Virus record (IMG/VR): IMGVR_UViG_3300044632_000794
Span: 1 to 64,000 of that record
Strand: one strand, 5' to 3'
Length of the DNA: 64,000 nucleotides
Origin: a virus
Part shown: positions 59,630-64,000 of the stretch, piece after piece
Numbering within the stretch: the stretch's first letter is position 1
How the letters are laid out: each line of letters opens with the position of its first letter
Translations under genes and position numbers: made by a program
Notes under the pieces: generated by a model
The model's input: the letters and a program-made list of their open reading frames with translations, nothing else
Database searches by the model: none
What the model was told of the DNA's origin: nothing

Positions 59630-60258
59630 TGGCAGAACAAGGTACAGCAGCTCGTCTAATAGAAGTTGCTACAGCAGAGCTAGGAACTATTGAAGGTCCT
59701 AAAGACAACGAAACTAAATACGGTGCTTTTATGAAAGCAAACTTCCAACCATGGTGCGGAAGTTTCGTAAACTGGTGCGGGTCAGAATCTGGCGTAAAGA
59801 TTCCTAATACTGTTTACACACCAGGAGGTGCAGCAGCATTTAAAAAAGCTGGTGCTTGGATTGATGTAGATGTTGCAGATCCAGAGCCAGGAGATATAGC
59901 GTATTTTGATTTCCCTTCAGATGGCGTCGATAGAATTTCTCATGTAGGTATTGTTGTTAAAGACAATGAGGATGGAACTGTTTGGTGTATAGAAGGAAAC
60001 ACATCTTCAAAAAAGTCTGGAAGCCAAAGAAATGGCGGAGAAGTTTGCAAACAACTTCGTGCTTACAAGAAAAATAAAGCTGGTGTTCTTATTTCAATCG
60101 TAGGATTTGGAAGACCAAAGTTTGGTGGATCAGCAAAGATTGAAACAAAGCCTTCATCAAAGCCATCTACATCACAAAAGATACCAGCAAAGGTAGATCC
60201 TAAAGTTAAAGCGGCAATTGATTTATTAACTAAAAACGGATACACTGTATCAAAGTAA
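59629..60258 (+). CDS. Endolysin with CHAP domain
   Basis: 209 residues. CHAP catalytic triad C43 (QPWCGSFVNW), H105 (RISHVGIVV), E122 (CIEGNTS, with N124). GDIAYFDFPSDGVDRISH is a CHAP strand pair. A ~25-residue basic linker (KIETKPSSKPSTSQKIPAKV) and a short helical C terminus (KVKAAIDLLTKNGYTVSK) may bind the wall or the membrane. Cleaves peptidoglycan cross-bridges at lysis. No signal peptide, so a holin is needed. Confidence 0.92.
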   Translation: MAEQGTAARLIEVATAELGTIEGPKDNETKYGAFMKANFQPWCGSFVNWCGSESGVKIPNTVYTPGGAAAFKKAGAWIDVDVADPEPGDIAYFDFPSDGVDRISHVGIVVKDNEDGTVWCIEGNTSSKKSGSQRNGGEVCKQLRAYKKNKAGVLISIVGFGRPKFGGSAKIETKPSSKPSTSQKIPAKVDPKVKAAIDLLTKNGYTVSK

Positions 60259-60405
60259 ATGAATAAATATTTGATTAAGCTAGAAATCTCAGTAGAGGTT
60301 GAAGCTTTTGATGAAGAGGACGCAAAGGAATATGTATCAGACATATTTGGTGTTGATGATGAAGTCAAATCTGTTAAGATATTGACTGTAAAACAAAAGA
60401 GTTAG
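60259..60405 (+). CDS. 48-residue small protein
   Basis: ATG right after the endolysin stop. KYLIKLEISVEVEAFDEEDA and EYVSDIFGVDDEVKSVKILT form a beta-alpha-beta shape. Common type of small actinophage protein. Function unknown; the next gene follows in a different frame without a normal start. Confidence 0.55.
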   Translation: MNKYLIKLEISVEVEAFDEEDAKEYVSDIFGVDDEVKSVKILTVKQKS

Positions 60406-60413
60406 GCTAAAAA

Positions 60414-61103
60414 ATTAAAGTTGTTGTTGTAACTGGAGCAAGTTTTGGTATTGGTAGGGCCGCAGCCCTAGGATTTGCAAAACTTGGGTACAAGGTTTTT
60501 GCTTGCGCTAGAAGGAAAACGCTTTTAGAACAATTAGTAAATGAAGGCGGGGATAATATTATCCCAGTTGTTATCGATATAACCTCATCAAACTGCTCAG
60601 AAATATTAAATAGCGTAATTGGAGAATTAGGCGTAGATGTATTAATAAATTCTGCTGGCGGTGATTTTACTGGACCCAAGAAAGAAGGATTTGTTGGCTT
60701 TGATGTAAAAGAGTTTAAAGAATCTTTTAATTTAAATGTATTTGGAACTTTTGAAGTCATTAAAACAATTATTCCCAAAATGAAGAAATCTGAAAGCCCA
60801 ATAATATTTACATTAACTTCTGTGGCTGGTTATACTGGACTTGATAATGTTGGCCTACCTTATCATTTAGCTAAAAATTCAGAGGGCAAAATGCTTGACT
60901 TTTTATCAAAGAAGATCTATTCTATACGTAGTACAGATTTAATAATTTCTACAGTAAATAGCTTTAAAAAAGAAAATATGGAAGATTCATCAATGACACC
61001 TGAAGATATCTTTAGTGTTATTAAATTTATTTGTGAGTCACCAAAATATTTAACAGTTGATAAAATTCATCTGAGACACATTAATTCTGGAGGAGCAATT
61101 TAG
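60414..61103 (+). CDS. Short-chain dehydrogenase/reductase without canonical start
   Basis: 229 residues if read from ATT 60414. Complete Rossmann NAD(P)-binding start VVVTGASFGIGRAA (G8-x3-G12-x-G14), LINSAGGDF (NNAG-like), and the catalytic S136, Y150, K154 in SVAGYTGLDNVG/LPYHLAKN. Only ATT 60414 can start the intact protein: TAA precedes at 60408-60410 and no ATG, GTG or TTG occurs in frame before 60780, which would remove the cofactor domain. No ribosome site is clear. AUU initiation, re-initiation after the upstream stop, or a sequence error are the options. Substrate unknown. Confidence 0.75.
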   Translation: MKVVVVTGASFGIGRAAALGFAKLGYKVFACARRKTLLEQLVNEGGDNIIPVVIDITSSNCSEILNSVIGELGVDVLINSAGGDFTGPKKEGFVGFDVKEFKESFNLNVFGTFEVIKTIIPKMKKSESPIIFTLTSVAGYTGLDNVGLPYHLAKNSEGKMLDFLSKKIYSIRSTDLIISTVNSFKKENMEDSSMTPEDIFSVIKFICESPKYLTVDKIHLRHINSGGAI

Positions 61104-61336
61104 TGATATGCCTTAATGAATCTGGAATAAATGTTTTAAAAAAGAGGGCTGAATCAAATAGCATAGAGATTAGATGGAATAATTATGATGTTATTCTCTG
61201 GCAAAAAAATTCTTCTGGGTTTTTTAATGTAAATGGAGAATATAGAAAAAACAATTGGGGCATTAGTAGCAAATTTGCTGTTAATAAAGATGGAGTTTGG
61301 GTATTGCCAACAAAGTATGTCAAATATTTTAAATGA
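61103..61336 (+). CDS. Small protein, unknown
   Basis: 77 residues, GTG start in a TAGTG overlap with the SDR gene and a GGAGGAG site (61089-61095). Beta-rich: NSIEIRWNNYDVILWQKNSS, GEYRKNNWGISSKFAVNKDG and VWVLPTKYVKYFK. No family known to me. Overlaps the WhiB start by 20 bases. Confidence 0.6.
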   Translation: MICLNESGINVLKKRAESNSIEIRWNNYDVILWQKNSSGFFNVNGEYRKNNWGISSKFAVNKDGVWVLPTKYVKYFK

Positions 61337-61628
61337 ATTAGATTCAGACGAACAGTCAATTAGATGGTGGCACCTGGCTGCATGTAGCGGCATGGACACT
61401 AATCTATTTTTTGATAAATACGAATCTGATATAAATATGGCAAAGGCTATAGATCAATGCTGCCTGTCTTGCCCAGTTATGAAAATATGCCACAAGTCTG
61501 GGATTGAAAATAATGAGTACGGTGTTTGGGGCGGAGTATATTTATCTTCAGGATTAATTGATAAAATGAAAAATGTTCATAAGACAAAAGATATATGGAA
61601 ACAGATTAGAGCAAAACAAAATGTCTAA
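61317..61628 (+). CDS. WhiB-family Fe-S transcription regulator
   Basis: 103 residues from ATG 61317; an earlier in-frame ATG at 61233 would overlap the previous gene heavily. WhiB signature: C23 (LAACSGMDTNLFFD), C49, C52 and C58 (CCLSCPVMKIC), then GVWGG (69-73). Binds a 4Fe-4S cluster and RNA polymerase sigma subunit. WhiB proteins are known from Actinobacteria and their phages (for example WhiB of mycobacteriophage TM4), fixing the host group. May redirect host transcription. Confidence 0.93.
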   Translation: MSNILNELDSDEQSIRWWHLAACSGMDTNLFFDKYESDINMAKAIDQCCLSCPVMKICHKSGIENNEYGVWGGVYLSSGLIDKMKNVHKTKDIWKQIRAKQNV

Positions 61629-61926
61629 TGTGTATGACAATAAGCATTTTAAATATGGAATGAACCAATGGACTGGTGAGCCAAACAAACCAGTTTTTTA
61701 CAATCTAGAAATGAAAAATAGATTAAGAGAGCTTAAGAAGCCAATGTTTTTATTAATGGATGTTGTTCAGTATCCAGAGTTTTTAGCATTAAGATTGTAT
61801 GAAGATAACTTTATTCAATTTGATGGAATTGAAAAAGAAAAGGTTATTGATTATGTTTCAAGGGCAAAGAAGCTCCTTGAATCTTACGGCGTTAGAGTCG
61901 AGTTAGAAGGAAAACCACATGGGTAA
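61621..61926 (+). CDS. Small protein, unknown
   Basis: 101 residues from ATG 61621, 8 bases into the WhiB end. KHFKYGMNQWTGEPNKPVFY, LMDVVQYPEFLALRLYEDNF, KEKVIDYVSRAKKLLESYGV look like a small alpha/beta fold. Not recognised. Confidence 0.6.
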   Translation: MSNVYDNKHFKYGMNQWTGEPNKPVFYNLEMKNRLRELKKPMFLLMDVVQYPEFLALRLYEDNFIQFDGIEKEKVIDYVSRAKKLLESYGVRVELEGKPHG

Positions 61927-62431
61927 CCAAAAACAATATCTAGAGGATTATCGGACGGCCAGCGAGCAGCAGCTTAATAAGACACACTTTCAAGTTGTAG
62001 ATGAATTTGTAGAGGCTAGTAAAAACCAGTTTGATAAGTACATGTTGACAATTGCAAGAGACGGGGAACAGCCAGTTAGATCGATCCGTGAGTTTAACAA
62101 TGCGGTTGACGCTGTAAACGTTTATAACTCATACACTGACTGGGGATTTGCAAAGGACTACCTTACTGTTCGCTTATATCAACCAGGTGGATTTATGTCA
62201 GAAAAGGTATTAAGAAGAGTTCATATTGGAGGATCCAGCGGCGACTGTACTTTTATTAAAGAAGACTATATTCAAGCTGCAAAGATTATGCTAAAATATA
62301 AGGATACGATGGAGTATGATAACTACCAGCAGATTGTTAAAGATTTTGCTGGACTATTTTCAAGAGACAACATCAGGTTTGATGTAAGTCGTTTTTTTAA
62401 AGCAACAGAATGCGAAGAGGTTTTTGAATGA
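61919..62431 (+). CDS. Hypothetical protein, 170 residues
   Basis: Overlaps previous gene by 8 bases. YRTASEQQLNKTHFQVVDEF, REFNNAVDAVNVYNSYTDWG, FMSEKVLRRVHIGGSSGDCT; alpha/beta mix. No motif recognised. Overlaps next gene by ATGA. Confidence 0.6.
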   Translation: MGNQKQYLEDYRTASEQQLNKTHFQVVDEFVEASKNQFDKYMLTIARDGEQPVRSIREFNNAVDAVNVYNSYTDWGFAKDYLTVRLYQPGGFMSEKVLRRVHIGGSSGDCTFIKEDYIQAAKIMLKYKDTMEYDNYQQIVKDFAGLFSRDNIRFDVSRFFKATECEEVFE

Positions 62432-62667
62432 GTGAAAAGATATTTTGTTATTCATGTAACAAAACAAAGAACAGTCTGAACTTAAAAAAATCATCATTAT
62501 TGACAATCAATTTGTTCTTATGTCAGACATGTATAGACAACAAGTTTGAGCCTAGATGGGTAGTATTAATTGCTGGCAGACAAAATGGTCACGAGCATGT
62601 TAAAGATTTTATACAGAAAAAAAGATATGTTGGTGCAGAAATTTCAGCTTCAGAGCTATTAGTTTAA
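62428..62667 (+). CDS. Small zinc-finger protein
   Basis: 79 residues. FCYSCNKTKNSLNLKKSSLL and LFLCQTCIDNKFEPRWVVLI give two CxxC pairs, followed by AGRQNGHEHVKDFIQKKRYV. Type common among small phage regulators. ATGA coupled to the previous gene. Confidence 0.65.
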   Translation: MSEKIFCYSCNKTKNSLNLKKSSLLTINLFLCQTCIDNKFEPRWVVLIAGRQNGHEHVKDFIQKKRYVGAEISASELLV

Positions 62668-62680
62668 ACTAATTATAAGG

Positions 62681-62686
62681 TATAAT
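62681..62686 (+). promoter_or_regulatory. TATAAT promoter, very short leader
   Basis: GGTATAAT ending 10 bases before the ATG at 62697, giving a leader of about 3 bases at most. No ribosome site in that space. Confidence 0.5.
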
Positions 62687-62696
62687 ATGATATATA

Positions 62697-63011
62697 ATGG
62701 AAATATCATATATAACAATATTAATATCAATATTAGCAGCCACCCTCAGCGGTTTTGGAACTGCAATAGTTGCTGGAGTTAGAGACGCCAAAAAGGAAAG
62801 AAATAGGCGGGAAGAAAAAGAAAAAGACCAGCTTAGATTAGATATGAAAGACCTTAAAATTGAGTTATATCAATTAGAAAAAGAATTAACTGAGTGGAAA
62901 GACAAATATTATAAAGCTATCCAGGATTTAATTGAAATGAAATCTGAATTAGATAGTGTAATCAGCCAATTAAATCACTTAGAATATCATGAGATCCTGG
63001 ACACAGAATAA
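62697..63011 (+). CDS. Membrane-anchored coiled-coil protein
   Basis: 104 residues. N-terminal hydrophobic helix (ISYITILISILAATLSGFGT), then a long charged coiled coil (KKERNRREEKEKDQLRLDMK ... IELYQLEKELTEWKDKYYKA). Reminiscent of Rz-like or holin-region membrane coiled-coil proteins, but it sits outside the lysis module. Function unknown. Confidence 0.65.
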   Translation: MEISYITILISILAATLSGFGTAIVAGVRDAKKERNRREEKEKDQLRLDMKDLKIELYQLEKELTEWKDKYYKAIQDLIEMKSELDSVISQLNHLEYHEILDTE

Positions 63012-63026
63012 TTAAAATAGTACAAT
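62998..63026 (+). promoter_or_regulatory. Promoter TGGACA-N17-TACAAT, leaderless
   Basis: -35 TGGACA (62998-63003), 17-base spacer, -10 TACAAT (63021-63026), then 6 bases to the ATG at 63033. Both boxes differ from consensus at one base. The predicted start is the ATG itself. Confidence 0.7.
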
Positions 63027-63032
63027 AGTATT

Positions 63033-63590
63033 ATGACTTGTATTGTTGCAATTGCCCAAGGTGGTGTCGTTTATATGGCATCAGATCATGCTGCATCAGA
63101 TGATAAAACTGGATGGATACTATCAAGAAAAGAACCAAAGTGTTTTAAAGTTGGTCAGTATGCTATTGCATTTACAGATTCATTTCGCATGGGGCAAATT
63201 CTTCAGTACATGTGGACGCCTCCAAAATATACACCAACAAAAACTAATTCTGGTTTAGATAAGTTTATGAGAACTAAGTTTGTTGATTCAGTTAAGCTTG
63301 CGTTTAAAGAGCATGGGTATGGAAGCATTGGGTCATCTTCAGAAGAAGATACTGGTGGTATTTTTATAGTTGGTCTTGAAGGTAGAATCTTTACTATAGA
63401 TGAAGACTTTCATGTTGGAGAAAATATTGTAAACTACATGGCAGAAGGAAGCGGCGGACAGATAGCACTTGGAGCACTGCATGCAACAAAAAATCAAAAG
63501 AACCCTAGACTTAGATTAAAAGCAGCATTAGAAGCAGCAACTGAGTTTAATATGAGCGTGGCAGCCCCCTATACATACATTCAAGTTTAG
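63033..63590 (+). CDS. Proteasome/HslV-like Ntn-hydrolase
   Basis: 185 residues. TCIVAIAQGGVVYMASDHAA: Thr2 would become the N-terminal nucleophile after Met removal, with the Asp/Lys neighbourhood in ASDHAASDDKTG; GQYAIAFTDSFRMGQIL and AEGSGGQIALGALHA are the S-x-G strand-helix signatures of the 20S/HslV fold. No propeptide is present. Known role of the fold is threonine peptidase. Phage-encoded copies of this type may degrade or sense host proteins; function unproven. Own leaderless promoter. Confidence 0.82.
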   Translation: MTCIVAIAQGGVVYMASDHAASDDKTGWILSRKEPKCFKVGQYAIAFTDSFRMGQILQYMWTPPKYTPTKTNSGLDKFMRTKFVDSVKLAFKEHGYGSIGSSSEEDTGGIFIVGLEGRIFTIDEDFHVGENIVNYMAEGSGGQIALGALHATKNQKNPRLRLKAALEAATEFNMSVAAPYTYIQV

Positions 63591-63598
63591 TGTATACT
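63570..63598 (+). promoter_or_regulatory. Promoter TATACA-N17-TATACT, leaderless
   Basis: TATACT (63593-63598) with TG before it, 17 bases after a partial -35 TATACA (63570-63575), then 6 bases to the ATG at 63605. Overlaps the end of the proteasome-like gene. Confidence 0.55.
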
Positions 63599-63604
63599 TA
63601 GACA

Positions 63605-63817
63605 ATGGACATCAATGACCTAAGACCAGATTACTCTCAGTCAATGGACGTAAGAGGTGTACCAACACATGTATGCCCATGTGGTTGTGAAATATGGAAC
63701 CTTAAAGTTATTTTTGATAATTGCGAAATTGCAACTTATTTTTTAGATATGGAGTGTGCTAATTGTGGCACACTGGCAACTGCACCAACGCCACTTGATA
63801 GAGAAGAAGAAGAATGA
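63605..63817 (+). CDS. Small zinc-ribbon protein
   Basis: 70 residues. VPTHVCPCGCEIWNLKVIFD and DMECANCGTLATAP carry CxCxC and CxxC zinc ligands, with an acidic tail. A frequent small actinophage protein type. ATG is 6 bases from the -10, so probably leaderless. ATGA overlap with next gene. Confidence 0.65.
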   Translation: MDINDLRPDYSQSMDVRGVPTHVCPCGCEIWNLKVIFDNCEIATYFLDMECANCGTLATAPTPLDREEEE

Positions 63818-63990
63818 GATCACAAAGAAGAATAGATTTGTTAGAACTTGAACTATATAAGCTTAGAATTGAATTAGATATAATGCACGAAATCATGAGT
63901 AATATTATTAACACACAAACTCAGGCAGCTGAGCTTAAAAATATGGATTCTGGTAAATGGTATCCACGCAAGAACCCAACACAAAACTAA
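63814..63990 (+). CDS. 58-residue helical protein
   Basis: ATGA coupled to the zinc-ribbon gene. Heptad helix RRIDLLELELYKLRIELDIM then a tail with DSGKWYPRKNPTQN. Common small phage protein shape. Unknown function. The remaining 10 bases to the window end hold nothing callable. Confidence 0.6.
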   Translation: MRSQRRIDLLELELYKLRIELDIMHEIMSNIINTQTQAAELKNMDSGKWYPRKNPTQN

Positions 63991-64000
63991 AAACTATTGA

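Noticed and set aside
60259-61103. Frameshift fusion of the 48-residue protein with the SDR
   Set aside because: A -1 shift would meet the TAA at 60408-60410 before reaching the SDR; the frames cannot be joined by a single slip.
62693-62698. TATAAT overlapping the ATG of the 62697 gene
   Set aside because: It would start transcription inside the gene; the box at 62681-62686 is better placed.

Overview
The window is a continuous stretch of a tailed (siphovirus-like) phage genome that infects an actinobacterium. Every gene I can support is on the + strand, genes are tightly packed with many ATGA/TAATG/TAGTG stop-start overlaps, and the DNA is AT-rich by eye. Actinobacterial signs are a WhiB-type Fe-S regulator (61317-61628), an AhpC/AhpD pair whose catalytic positions match the mycobacterial enzymes, a proteasome-like Ntn-hydrolase, and promoters whose -10 box lies so close to the ATG that the mRNAs should be leaderless. 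An AT-rich actinobacterial host (for example a freshwater lineage) is an inference. No integrase, repressor or att site is visible, so a lytic lifestyle is likely. The window does not reach the genome ends: the capsid gene is cut by the left edge, and portal and protease genes are not present.

Layout: 1-5007 capsid, head-tail joining and major tail protein. 5115-14358 tail assembly chaperones with a programmed -1 frameshift, then a 2857-residue tape measure. 14358-27566 distal tail, hub, fibers and small proteins, including a 1232-residue fiber with Cys-rich repeats, a (Thr-Ile-Asn)n tract and a C-terminal Hint autoprocessing domain, followed by a prolyl-hydroxylase-like gene. 27656-43934 replication and recombination: metallophosphoesterase, DnaB helicase, DnaG primase, DnaE polymerase, RecA, two ssDNA-binding proteins, Cas4/RecB-like exonuclease, Hjc-like and RuvC-like nucleases, interrupted by three tandem paralogous 2-oxoglutarate/Fe(II) oxygenases (37868-40948). 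43952-46848 putative small terminase, a further oxygenase and large terminase. 47103-55784 accessory region with four tRNAs, carbamoyltransferase, two SGNH hydrolases, AhpC/AhpD, Hsp20, a kinase-nucleotidyltransferase fusion, a DUF2061 membrane protein, a nuclease and two cupin/JmjC-like oxygenases. 55857-60258 secreted PA14 protein and lysis genes (membrane proteins, lipoprotein, CHAP endolysin). 60259-63990 small genes, an SDR enzyme without a canonical start codon, WhiB, and a proteasome-like protein.

How it works together: the phage carries most of its own replisome and recombination tools, a long-tailed virion, and a large set of chemical-modification genes (at least seven Fe(II)/2OG-type oxygenases, an O-carbamoyltransferase, SGNH hydrolases, a nucleotidyltransferase fusion and a DUF1599-like protein). 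What that set modifies (fiber, glycan or DNA base) cannot be decided from sequence; it is the best candidate here for an undescribed system. Transcription appears to be split into many short units, each started by an extended -10 or TATAAT promoter, with two clear intrinsic terminators after the capsid and major tail genes.
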